Positions 1 to 7,635 of a DNA stretch of 64,000 nucleotides are shown here, one piece after another. Position numbers and translations under genes: made by a program. This stretch comes from Labrys wisconsinensis (GTDB lineage: Bacteria; Pseudomonadota; Alphaproteobacteria; Rhizobiales; Labraceae). The stretch spans positions 278,023-342,022 of the forward strand of contig NZ_JAUSVX010000009.1 of the NCBI RefSeq assembly GCF_030814995.1. The letters are read 5' to 3'. How positions within the stretch are numbered: the stretch's first letter is position 1; every line of letters starts with the position of its first letter. The notes below the pieces were generated by a model. That model was not told where the DNA came from, ran no database searches, and was given only the letters and a program-made list of their open reading frames with translations.

Positions 1-525
1 GAGGGAGCCCACCACGGAGCTCCCGGTCAGGGACAGGGTGTCGTTGCCGGATCCGGTACGAAGATTCACCACCTCGACGTTGCTGACGGTGGTCCCGTCC
101 CCCTGGAGAACCGTCGTGCCCGTGCTGCCGGTCATGTTGAAGGTCAGGTCGACCGTCGAAGCACGACTGAGGAACACCGTGTCGACGCCGGCCCCGCCGT
201 CGATCGTATCGACACCACCGATGCTGAAGATGAAGTCGTTGCCGTCGCCCCCGGAAATCTGATCGTTTCCGAGATCGGTCGTGGAATCGTCATCGCGGAT
301 GGTGTCATTGCCGATGCCGCCATTCAGCGTGTCGTTGCCGAACCCGCCATTCAGCGTGTCGTCGCCGCCATATCCCCACAGAACGTCGTTGCCCGCCAGG
401 CCGTTCAGGGTGTCGTTGCCGGTGTCGAGCGCCGGATCGGTGCCCTGGGCATTGCCGTAGATATTGTCGTTGCCGCCCGTGCCGTTGAGGACATCGGGAC
501 CATTGGTGCCGTAGATGTTCGCCAT
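1..525 (-). CDS. RTX-type calcium-binding repeat protein (N-terminal part, truncated by window edge)
   Basis: The reading frame starts with ATG at 525 and stays open to base 1 (175 codons seen). The protein is built of glycine-aspartate nonapeptides of the haemolysin type, for example GGNDNIYGN, AGNDVLWGY, GGDDTLNGG, GNDTLNGG and GDGNDFIF. Such repeats fold as calcium-binding parallel beta-rolls in secreted proteins exported by type I systems. There is no N-terminal signal peptide, as expected for type I secretion, whose signal would lie at the missing C-terminus. After about residue 100 the sequence turns into a Ser/Thr/Val-rich stretch (VDLTFNMTGSTGTTV), a beta-rich module common between RTX blocks. 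The activity of the full protein cannot be told from this part. Confidence 0.85.
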   Translation of the reverse strand, partial: MANIYGTNGPDVLNGTGGNDNIYGNAQGTDPALDTGNDTLNGLAGNDVLWGYGGDDTLNGGFGNDTLNGGIGNDTIRDDDSTTDLGNDQISGGDGNDFIFSIGGVDTIDGGAGVDTVFLSRASTVDLTFNMTGSTGTTVLQGDGTTVSNVEVVNLRTGSGNDTLSLTGSSVVGSL

Positions 526-876
526 CGTCCTCACCCATTGCTGCGTTGTCTTTGGTGCAAAGAACGCGTCTTCTGCGGATGTAGTCCGATCCTGGCACGT
601 GCCGTCCGATGGGTCGAGATCGGTCCGGCCCCTATCATTCAAGAGACCGGCAGCGAAGACCCGCCGTTACACGAACGCGGACGGGCGGTGACTGCGTATG
701 GCCGATCCGGGATGAGCAATCCCAAAGGCTTGGTCCGATGGCAGACGCGACCGTCAAAAAGCGCAGATACCGCAATCCTATGCCCTGCCATCGGGACTTT
801 CGGCTGCTTTCGGCCTTTTGCGCGCCGTTCGATGCGAGGCTACGATACCCCTCGCTTTGTCCCGACCGGAAACCTC
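526..876. other. Divergent intergenic region
   Basis: About 350 bp separate the RTX-type gene (leftward) from the BKACE gene (rightward). It must hold both promoters. I see no convincing gene, tRNA or strong palindrome. An upstream extension of the BKACE frame exists, but its residues look like random translation of G+C-rich DNA. Confidence 0.5.
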
Positions 877-1602
877 ATGATCGTCCAAGCCTGCCTCAAC
901 GGCGCACGCCCCGTCGATTTCCACCCTCGGCTGCCGCTGACGGCGCAAGCCATGGCGCTCGATGGCGCCGCCTGCGTCGATGCCGGTGCGGCCGAGCTGC
1001 ACATCCACCCACGCGGCCCCGATGGGCGGGAAAGCCTGTCGGCCGTGGACGCAACCATTCCCGCCGTTCGCCGTGCCTGCCCCGGCACCCTCGTCGGCGT
1101 GTCGACGGGCGCCTGGATCGAGAGTGACGAGGCGCAGACGCGCAATCTCATCGCGGCGTGGAGCGAACTGCCGGACTATGCCTCGGTGAACCTGTCGGAA
1201 TTCGACGCGCCGGCCATCATCGACCTGCTGCATCGGCGCGGGGTCGGGGTCGAGGCCGGGCTTGCATCCGTCGCCGACGCCGAGCGCCTCATCACGCTCC
1301 CCGATCACCGCCGGGTTTTCCGGGTCCTGATCGAAATCGAGGAGCAGGACCTCGATGTCGCGCGCCAGGTCGCGGATGGCATTGCCGCAGTGCTCGACCG
1401 CGCGGGCATGCGACGCCCCATCCTCCTGCACGGCTTCGATGCGACGGTCTGGCCCTTCGTCGGGCTTGCGCGCCAGCGGCGATGGTCGACGCGCGTCGGC
1501 CTGGAGGACGGCAAGCATCTCGGGGATGGGACAACGGCACGCGACAACGCGGCCTTGGTGGCCGCCGCAGTCGCCATGTTCCACGCCACGGCAGCCGATT
1601 GA
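877..1602 (+). CDS. BKACE-family (DUF849) beta-keto acid cleavage enzyme
   Basis: A 241-residue TIM-barrel protein of the BKACE/DUF849 family, which condenses a beta-keto acid with acetyl-CoA and splits it into acetoacetate and a CoA ester. Family marks are QACLNGARP at residues 3-11, the metal-binding HIHPRG segment at about 45-50 and the C-terminal GLEDGKHLGDGT motif. ATG 877 is chosen because it puts the conserved start (MIVQACLNG) at the N-terminus, although the frame is open further upstream. The protein is shorter than the common form of about 270-310 residues, like a compact subgroup of the family. The substrate is unknown. It stands alone, without an obvious pathway partner nearby. 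Confidence 0.8.
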   Translation: MIVQACLNGARPVDFHPRLPLTAQAMALDGAACVDAGAAELHIHPRGPDGRESLSAVDATIPAVRRACPGTLVGVSTGAWIESDEAQTRNLIAAWSELPDYASVNLSEFDAPAIIDLLHRRGVGVEAGLASVADAERLITLPDHRRVFRVLIEIEEQDLDVARQVADGIAAVLDRAGMRRPILLHGFDATVWPFVGLARQRRWSTRVGLEDGKHLGDGTTARDNAALVAAAVAMFHATAAD

Positions 1603-1740
1603 ACCGCTCCAGAGCGATCGGCTGCACTCGCCTCGCGGTTCCAACGACAGGGCCTCGCTGTTCCAGTGCCCCGATGCTCCGCAGCCGAATGGCGCGGCAT
1701 AGCACCAGACCCTGCGGAGCTTACGAGGTCTGCGACCTCC

Positions 1741-2175
1741 CTATCGAGCGAATGTCTCTTTCGAGTCGCCCAGGGAAAATCCGCATTTGTCCGTGAGCTC
1801 TGCGTTAACCCTTCTCATCACCGGCTGATATGAAACCATTTCAGCAAGGCTCATCTTACAATTCATGCATTGATTCCCATTCAAATAGTGCAAATCTCCT
1901 TTACTACTCATAATTTGAACGGACCCTATCGAGCCTTCTGTCTCGTAGACCCACAGGCTAGCGGTCACAGGGCCTTCACGCCCAGGCGTGTCGCGAGGCT
2001 TGAAGCTGACCCCCGTGACTCCAGGAACCTTCCGAAGAGTTCGATCGATGCAGGATGGATCGAAGCGCCCCTGAAATTGCGCCGTCGTGCTGACGCCACG
2101 AAGCGCGTCGCAACCGCCGAGCGCGACGGCGAGCATCAAAACGGATCGTCCGAGCTTCCTACGCATTCGCCCCAT
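1741..2175 (-). CDS. Small putative lipoprotein, unknown function
   Basis: A 144-residue protein with a basic start, a short hydrophobic stretch (SVLMLAVAL) and a lipobox LGGC at residues 19-22, so it is predicted to be lipid-anchored after Cys22. The mature part has four further cysteines (in SCIDR, QCMNCKM and KCGF) that could form disulfides in the periplasm. I do not recognise a domain. The gene is visibly lower in G+C than its neighbours, which hints at recent acquisition. A second ATG four codons in (MRRKLGRS) is an equally good start. Confidence 0.6.
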   Translation of the reverse strand: MGRMRRKLGRSVLMLAVALGGCDALRGVSTTAQFQGRFDPSCIDRTLRKVPGVTGVSFKPRDTPGREGPVTASLWVYETEGSIGSVQIMSSKGDLHYLNGNQCMNCKMSLAEMVSYQPVMRRVNAELTDKCGFSLGDSKETFAR

Positions 2176-2313
2176 GCCCCAACGTCATCGCGCGAAGGGT
2201 AGAACAGCTGCAGGATTCTGCACTCGGCAGTTGCTCGATGTCATCCGATCCAGCCTGCATCGGCAGCGGGCGACGCGCTCCAAGCCCGCCTCGCCCGCCG
2301 CCTCCTCCTTCGC

Positions 2314-3060
2314 TCAGCGCAGGCCGCCGCCGACGATGATCGTCTCGCCGCTCACCCAGCCCGCTTCGGCCGTGGCCAGGAACACGGCGGCCCTGGCGAT
2401 GTCCTCGGGCTGGCCGACGCGGCCGAGCGGCGTCTGGGCCACGATGCCCTGCTCGAACTCGGAGCCGACGAAGCCGGCGCTGTGGGTGCCCTCGGTCTCC
2501 ACCACGCCCGGGTTCAAGCCGTTGACGCGGATCCTGCGCGGGCCGAGCTCGCGGGCGAGCACGCCGGTGATGGCGTCGACCGCGCCCTTGCTGGCCGTAT
2601 AGACGGCCGAGTTCGGCGGCGTCAGGCGGCTGGCGGCCGAGCCGATGTTGATGATGCTGCCGCCCTCGCCGAGATGCTTGGCGGCCGCCTGCGTCGTCAG
2701 CAGCGTGCCGAGCACGTTGATGTCGAAGATCCGGTGGAAATGCTCCTCGGTGATCGCCTCGAGCGGGGCGAAGGCGTAGACGCCGGCATTGTTGACCAGG
2801 ATGTCGAGGTGGCCATAGGCCTCGATCGCCTTGTCGATGACGGCCTGCGCCTCGGCGGCCTTGGCGACGTCGCCGCGCACGGCCACCGCCTTGCCGCCGG
2901 CGCCGGTGATGGCGGAGACGACCTTGTCGGCGCCCTCCCTGCTCGAGGCATAGTTGACGACGACAGAGGCGCCCTCGGCGCCGAGCGCCCTGGCGATCGC
3001 CGCGCCGATGCCCTTCGACGCGCCGGTGACGACCGCGACCTTGCCGGAAAGTCTGCTCAT
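2314..3060 (-). CDS. SDR-family oxidoreductase
   Basis: A classical short-chain dehydrogenase/reductase of 248 residues. The Rossmann motif TGASKGIG lies at about 12-19, the NNAG motif in DILVNNAGVY near 85-94, and the catalytic YTASK near 150-155. It ends with SGETIIVGGGLR, typical of 3-oxoacyl-ACP-reductase or glucose-dehydrogenase-like SDRs. ATG 3060 fits the family start; an upstream extension is not conserved-looking. It is divergent from the ArsR regulator, and a palindrome between them suggests the regulator controls this gene. The substrate cannot be told. Confidence 0.85.
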   Translation of the reverse strand: MSRLSGKVAVVTGASKGIGAAIARALGAEGASVVVNYASSREGADKVVSAITGAGGKAVAVRGDVAKAAEAQAVIDKAIEAYGHLDILVNNAGVYAFAPLEAITEEHFHRIFDINVLGTLLTTQAAAKHLGEGGSIINIGSAASRLTPPNSAVYTASKGAVDAITGVLARELGPRRIRVNGLNPGVVETEGTHSAGFVGSEFEQGIVAQTPLGRVGQPEDIARAAVFLATAEAGWVSGETIIVGGGLR

Positions 3061-3125
3061 GGGTGGTTCCTTCGGGTGGTGCGACCGGAACCGGAGGCGG
3101 CGCCTCCGCGAGTTCATTAGTCGCG

Positions 3126-3146
3126 TAGTTCTGAAATTATGAACTA
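3126..3146. promoter_or_regulatory. Palindromic operator between SDR and ArsR genes
   Basis: A perfect inverted repeat TAGTTC-N9-GAACTA sits in the 122-bp divergent gap, 66 bp upstream of the SDR start and 37 bp upstream of the ArsR start. Size and place fit an operator for the dimeric winged-helix regulator encoded next to it. No binding data can be inferred beyond that. Confidence 0.55.
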
Positions 3147-3182
3147 TTGAACCACCCTGCAAGAGGGCCTATATCCATTTCC

Positions 3183-3539
3183 ATGAGGCCGCTGCTTCAT
3201 CCCTCCGTCGAGGACGTCCGGGTCGAGGCCATCCTGCATGCCCTGTCCGATCCGGCGCGCGTCGCCATCTTCATCCAGATCGCCGGATCGGGCAGCGCGG
3301 CGAACTGCGCCGCCTTCGCCACCATCGCCGAGAGGACGATCCCCAAATCGACGCTGTCCCAGCACTTCAAGGTGCTGCGCGAGGCCGGCCTGATCCGCAG
3401 CGAGCGCCAGGGCGTCGAGATGCAGAACTCCTCGCGCTGCAGCGAGATCGAGAGCCGTTTTCCCGGCCTGATCCCGGCGATCATCAATGCCCACAAGGTC
3501 CAGTCCGCGGCGGGGGCCGGGCCGCCCCGGGATGCCTGA
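3183..3539 (+). CDS. ArsR-family winged-helix transcriptional regulator
   Basis: A 118-residue ArsR/SmtB-type repressor. ALSDPARVAIF (about 17-27) is the family's first-helix signature, and STLSQHFKVLREAGLIRSERQG (about 57-78) is the recognition helix and wing. There is no cysteine-rich metal site, so it probably senses a small molecule rather than a metal. ATG 3183 is preferred over an in-frame TTG 36 bp upstream that overlaps the operator palindrome. It probably represses itself and the divergent SDR gene. Confidence 0.8.
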   Translation: MRPLLHPSVEDVRVEAILHALSDPARVAIFIQIAGSGSAANCAAFATIAERTIPKSTLSQHFKVLREAGLIRSERQGVEMQNSSRCSEIESRFPGLIPAIINAHKVQSAAGAGPPRDA

Positions 3540-3557
3540 CCGCTTCGATCGGATGCC

Positions 3558-4337
3558 ATGACGACCACAGCGCCAAACCCCACTGTCGGCCGCCGCAAGC
3601 GCCATGTCGACATCGGCGATGCCGCCCTGCCCCGCTGCGTGCTGGTGCCGGGCGATCCTGGCCGGGTGCCGCTGATCGGTACGGTGTGGGACAGCTATGA
3701 GGAAATCTCGTTCGCCCGCGAGTTCCGCCTCGCCAAGGGCACGGTGCACGGCGCCGATATCGCTGCCTGCTCCACCGGCATCGGCGGCCCGTCGACCGAA
3801 ATCGCGGTGCTCGAACTGGCCGAGGCCGGTCCCGACACCTTCATCCGCGTCGGCACCTGCGGCGCATTGCAGGAGCACATTGCGCCCGGCTCTCTCGTCA
3901 TCCAGCATGGCGCGGTGCGCCTGACCGGCACGGTGGATGCCTATGTCGGCCGCGAATATCCCTCCATTGCCGACCTCGCCGTCACCAACGCCCTGGTCGC
4001 GGCCTGCGAGGAACTGGGGCTGCGCTACCATGTCGGGCTGACGGCGAGCGCCGATTCCTTCTACGGCGGCCAGGGCAATCCCATTCCCGGCGGCCATGTG
4101 CTGACCGATGCCGAAGGGCCGGCCGACTATCTCCGCTCGCGCCGCGTCGCCACCTTCGAGATGGAGGCGGCGACGCTGTTCGTCCTCGGCTCGCTGTTCG
4201 GGCTGCGCACCGGCAGCATCTGTGCCGTGGGGTCCAACCGCGTCACCAGGGAGCGCATGGAGGTGGAAAGCGCCGTGGTCGATGCCTGTCGGGTGGCCTC
4301 GCTCGCCGCCGCGCGCCTGTCCCACGGCAAGCGCTGA
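3558..4337 (+). CDS. Nucleoside phosphorylase (uridine phosphorylase-like)
   Basis: A 259-residue protein of the PNP/UDP phosphorylase superfamily, which splits nucleosides with phosphate into base and ribose-1-phosphate. Visible marks are the phosphate-binding VPGDPGRV (about 29-36), STGIGGPST (about 72-80), RVGTCGALQ (about 98-106) and FEMEAATLF (about 200-208), whose Glu-Met-Glu contacts the ribose. It starts 18 bp after the ArsR stop, so the two may be cotranscribed. Whether uridine, thymidine or a purine nucleoside is the substrate cannot be decided here. Confidence 0.8.
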   Translation: MTTTAPNPTVGRRKRHVDIGDAALPRCVLVPGDPGRVPLIGTVWDSYEEISFAREFRLAKGTVHGADIAACSTGIGGPSTEIAVLELAEAGPDTFIRVGTCGALQEHIAPGSLVIQHGAVRLTGTVDAYVGREYPSIADLAVTNALVAACEELGLRYHVGLTASADSFYGGQGNPIPGGHVLTDAEGPADYLRSRRVATFEMEAATLFVLGSLFGLRTGSICAVGSNRVTRERMEVESAVVDACRVASLAAARLSHGKR

Positions 4338-4394
4338 CGCGCGCGAACGGCGGCCGTGGCGCCAGCCCCCGCCATGCCGGCGCCGTCTGGCTGC

Positions 4395-5507
4395 TCAGGC
4401 CTGCGTGGGAATCTCGTCCTCGGGCCGCCGCTGCGGATTCCCTCCGGCGCGCGGCTCGATCTCCGCGCGAATCCGCTCGACGATCCCCCGCCCGATCCAC
4501 CCCTCCCAGCCGTGCGTCCGCAGGATGGTCAGCGACGCTTCGATCAGATCGGCCGAGAGGTCCCGGCGGCCCTCGTGAAAATGGGCCAGGGCCTGGAAGG
4601 CGCCGGTGAGGCAGCGGTCGGCATCATCGGCGCTTTCGGCCCGGGCCAGGATGTCGAGCGCCTCGCGATGGCGCCCCAGGCGCACCAGCGCCGCCCCGCG
4701 CGATCCCCTGACCGTCGGAAGATCGGGCGAGAGGGCGAGGGCCCGGCTCGTCCAGGGATCGAGATGGACCCGGTGGCGCGAGCCCGGTCGCGCCAGCACG
4801 CTCATCACCATCGACTCGATGATCAGGAGCTGCTCGCTGCGTTCGGATGCGCGCGACAGCTCGCGCCCGAGCGCATCGATCGCTTCGTCCGTCAAAGGGC
4901 GAAGCGCCGCACGAGCCTGCAGGATATGGTAGGCGATCCGGTCGGACCGGCCGGACAGGGGTGGCGCCGGCTCGGCTGGATCGCGATACCGCCGCAGCGC
5001 ATCGAGATAGGCCGCGCGATAGGCTTGGTCGTCCTTCCGCCGCAGCGTCCGCCACAGCGCCAGCATGTCGTTGGGAAGGCGCGTGCCGTAAAGCGTGCCC
5101 CAATGCGGCACGAGGCTCCCCCACAACCGCACGATATGAAGGAGGATGACCGAGAGCATCGCGATGTTGACGGCCGGCGTCCCGCCATAGGCGCGAAACA
5201 CCGCGAGCAGGCCGACGAGCCATGCGAGGTCCGCGATCGGCCCCGCGAGGTAGAACAGCGCCAGGGCGGGCTTGCCGTGGGACAAGGGCGGAAACGTCAT
5301 CACCCAGCCGCCCGACGGGAGCAGCCCGACGCGGATCTCGGTCTCTCGGAGACGGCAGCGGAAGACCGTCGGGCCGATGCCGAAGCGGATCTCGCGGATC
5401 TGCAGTCCGACCAGCCGGCCGACAAGGGCGTGGGCGCCCTCGTGCAGCACGAGGCTGCCCCAGGCGCCGGCCAGCAGGGACGCGATCAGCAGAAGGAGCG
5501 GCGACAA
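4395..5507 (-). CDS. Site-2-protease-like (M50) membrane protein with C-terminal helical repeat region
   Basis: With a TTG start at 5507, preceded by a good ribosome site (GGGGAG), the protein has 370 residues. It begins with a membrane segment (SPLLLLIASLLAGAWGSLVL) running into HEGAH at 22-26, the zinc-binding HExxH-type motif of M50 intramembrane proteases. Two to three more hydrophobic helices follow (FYLAGPIADLAWLVGLLAVF, then VNIAMLSVILLHIVRLWG). RLPNDMLALW near 175 lies where M50 enzymes carry the third zinc ligand. The C-terminal half is soluble and helical, reminiscent of TPR units. No substrate gene is evident nearby. The frame is open further upstream, but there it looks like translated noise. 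Confidence 0.65.
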   Translation of the reverse strand: MSPLLLLIASLLAGAWGSLVLHEGAHALVGRLVGLQIREIRFGIGPTVFRCRLRETEIRVGLLPSGGWVMTFPPLSHGKPALALFYLAGPIADLAWLVGLLAVFRAYGGTPAVNIAMLSVILLHIVRLWGSLVPHWGTLYGTRLPNDMLALWRTLRRKDDQAYRAAYLDALRRYRDPAEPAPPLSGRSDRIAYHILQARAALRPLTDEAIDALGRELSRASERSEQLLIIESMVMSVLARPGSRHRVHLDPWTSRALALSPDLPTVRGSRGAALVRLGRHREALDILARAESADDADRCLTGAFQALAHFHEGRRDLSADLIEASLTILRTHGWEGWIGRGIVERIRAEIEPRAGGNPQRRPEDEIPTQA

Positions 5508-5683
5508 GCAATCTCCCCTGTTGTCTCTGCGCGACGGGGCCGAGCCTATTGCAATCCGGCACGCCGGCAAGTTCGTTGCGGCACAGCCTCGCGGGTTGCA
5601 CGTCATCGGCAGGCGCGTAAGGTCGGCATGTCGAGGGAGCGTCGGCGGACGGTCGCTTCGGGCGGCCGGGAGATGGACAGGCC

Positions 5684-6103
5684 ATGAACGATCGGCCGGT
5701 GGTGACGCGCGGCGGCCAGGAGCAGGGCGACACGGCCCAGTCCGGCGGGCTGGCGCTGGTGACGGGCGTCGGGCCGCAGCACACGCCGGCAAAGCAGCTC
5801 TGGTTCGGCAAGGCCAGCAACCGGCCGGGCTTCCGCTCGCTGCCGCATCACCATGGGCCGGCCGAGACCGGCGCCTATGTGCTCTCCGGCCGCGCCCGCA
5901 TCTATTTCGGCCGGGACTATCAGGAGTTCGTCGACCTCGCCGCCGGCGACTTCATGTTCGTGCCGCCGTTCCTGCCGCATCTCGAAGCCAACATGAGCAC
6001 GACTGAGGAGCTGTGGTGGATCGCCTGCCGGTCGCCCGAGAACATCGTGGTCAACCTGCCCGACGTCGACGATGCCGCGCTGCCGGGCTATCGCAGGGCG
6101 TGA
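5684..6103 (+). CDS. Single-domain cupin protein
   Basis: A 139-residue cupin_2 protein. The first cupin motif is HHHGPAETGAYVLSGRARI (about 56-74), with the histidines and glutamate that usually bind a metal. The second is PPFLPHLEAN (about 97-106). Small cupins of this kind are dioxygenase-like, isomerases or simple binders, so no reaction can be named. It is divergent from the M50-like gene and convergent with the next gene. Confidence 0.8.
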   Translation: MNDRPVVTRGGQEQGDTAQSGGLALVTGVGPQHTPAKQLWFGKASNRPGFRSLPHHHGPAETGAYVLSGRARIYFGRDYQEFVDLAAGDFMFVPPFLPHLEANMSTTEELWWIACRSPENIVVNLPDVDDAALPGYRRA

Positions 6104-6114
6104 CAGGGACGCCG

Positions 6115-7224
6115 CTACGGCTCCTTCAGCACCAGCCTGCCGTTCTCGAAGTCGATCGTCTTGCCGGCCATCCGCGGCGGGTCGTCGTCCATGAAGACGA
6201 TGTCGACACCGCCGATGCGCCGGATGATGTCGGGCGGTATTTGACGCCTGGAATAGAGGCCCATTTGCGGTCCGGGCGGCAGCTCCTTCCACGCCGTATC
6301 GCCGGGGCCCCTGGCCTGCCCTCCCTTCGACCAGACGATCGTCGCCAGTTGGTCACGCGATCCACCGTCCCGCAGCGACAAGGCCAGCATGCAGCGGATG
6401 GCCGACAGGGCCCGCTCGCTGACGTGCACGATGCCCGCTGCCCGAGCGGCCTTGCGAAAGGACGCATCGCTCGCGGCGGTCCGCGGCGGGGTCTCGGCCA
6501 TTGTCCTGCGCACCTGCGCACGCCAAAGGTCGGGAAAGGCGGCATAGGCGGGCGAGGATATGAAGCCGATCTCCGCGATGACATCGCTGAGCACCCGGAT
6601 CAGCTCCTCGGCTTTGGCCAGATCGGTGGATTTCAGGCGATCCGCCGCAATCTTGCCGAATGCCGCCTGTGCGCCGTCGGCGGCGCGGAGGAGGCGCACG
6701 GCCGTCGGCCGCGCCAGTCGGCTCGGGCGGATCATCAGGCCGAACCGCGGCGTGCCGGAACGGTCGCCGCCCTGCCTCGGAACAGGCGTGGCATCGAGCG
6801 CCGTGGTCGGGCGATCGCTCAGGTCCTGCCCGCGCAGGGCGGGATAGCTGCGGTAGACCGGCTCCAGGATGCCGCCGCGCAGGAGCCCGGCGACCGCCGC
6901 GAGCCCGGCATCGGGCGAGCCGCCTTCGGCGAATCGGGCATCGCCGCGCGCCAGGCCTTCGAGCCGATGGCAGGCCCGCTGCGCATGCTTGATGAGATAG
7001 ACCGCGACGTCCCGGTCGAGGCGGGCGCGCCACGGCGCCCGCGGCAGGCCGGCGCCCTGCTCTGCCCCCGCGGCCAGGAAGCACGGGTCCTCGCCGACGG
7101 GCCGGGCGGACGCGGCGCCGAGGGACAGGGCTGCAAGCGCCGCCACGCCGGCGAGGATCCAGCGCGCCGCATCTCCCGTGAGGTTCGGCGCCCGGCGCCG
7201 AGTGAATGCCGCTCGGTCAGACAT
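6115..7224 (-). CDS. Secreted protein of unknown function
   Basis: A 369-residue protein with an N-terminal signal-like region (ARWILAGVAALAALSLGAASA) after a basic head. I recognise no domain in the mature part. It is Arg/Ala/Leu-rich and largely helical-looking, and ends in a strand-rich section (GVDIVFMDDDPPRMAGKTI). ATG 7224 is chosen because it sets the signal peptide near the N-terminus; the frame is open for another 119 codons upstream. It is convergent with the cupin gene (11 bp between stops). Confidence 0.5.
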   Translation of the reverse strand: MSDRAAFTRRRAPNLTGDAARWILAGVAALAALSLGAASARPVGEDPCFLAAGAEQGAGLPRAPWRARLDRDVAVYLIKHAQRACHRLEGLARGDARFAEGGSPDAGLAAVAGLLRGGILEPVYRSYPALRGQDLSDRPTTALDATPVPRQGGDRSGTPRFGLMIRPSRLARPTAVRLLRAADGAQAAFGKIAADRLKSTDLAKAEELIRVLSDVIAEIGFISSPAYAAFPDLWRAQVRRTMAETPPRTAASDASFRKAARAAGIVHVSERALSAIRCMLALSLRDGGSRDQLATIVWSKGGQARGPGDTAWKELPPGPQMGLYSRRQIPPDIIRRIGGVDIVFMDDDPPRMAGKTIDFENGRLVLKEP

Positions 7225-7635
7225 GGCTGAAGTCCGCGGTTCGCCGAGCCGCGACCGGCACCAGCCGTCGAGGCCGATCGGCTTTCCGCGGCGTCGCCGC
7301 ACGGGCTTCATCGTGAAGCATGGCTCCTCCCGCGATCCCGAGGTCGGGCGCCGCGCGCCGGCCGGCTCAGGGCATGATCGGTGTTTGCTGCACGCCAGGG
7401 GCGCATTGCGCAGAAGATTTCGACCACGACGATAGGCCCGCACGTGTTGAAAGGCGATGAAAAAGCCTTGGCTCCTCGGGACATGTCGCGACGGCCCGAA
7501 ATGATGATGAACGACGTCTTGATGGCGGCCGGGGAAGAAGTCCTCCAGCATCGCGATCTCGCGCATCGCCGCCACCCGCACGGGAGGCCGTCCCGGTCCG
7601 CCCGGCTCGAGCGGCCCGCCTCGCCGCGACGCGGC
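7225..7635. other. Intergenic region without a recognised gene
   Basis: About 410 bp between the end of the hydratase/dehydrogenase gene and the start of the secreted protein. Open frames exist on both strands, but none has a convincing ribosome site or recognisable protein sequence. It may be promoter region plus decayed sequence. Confidence 0.4.
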
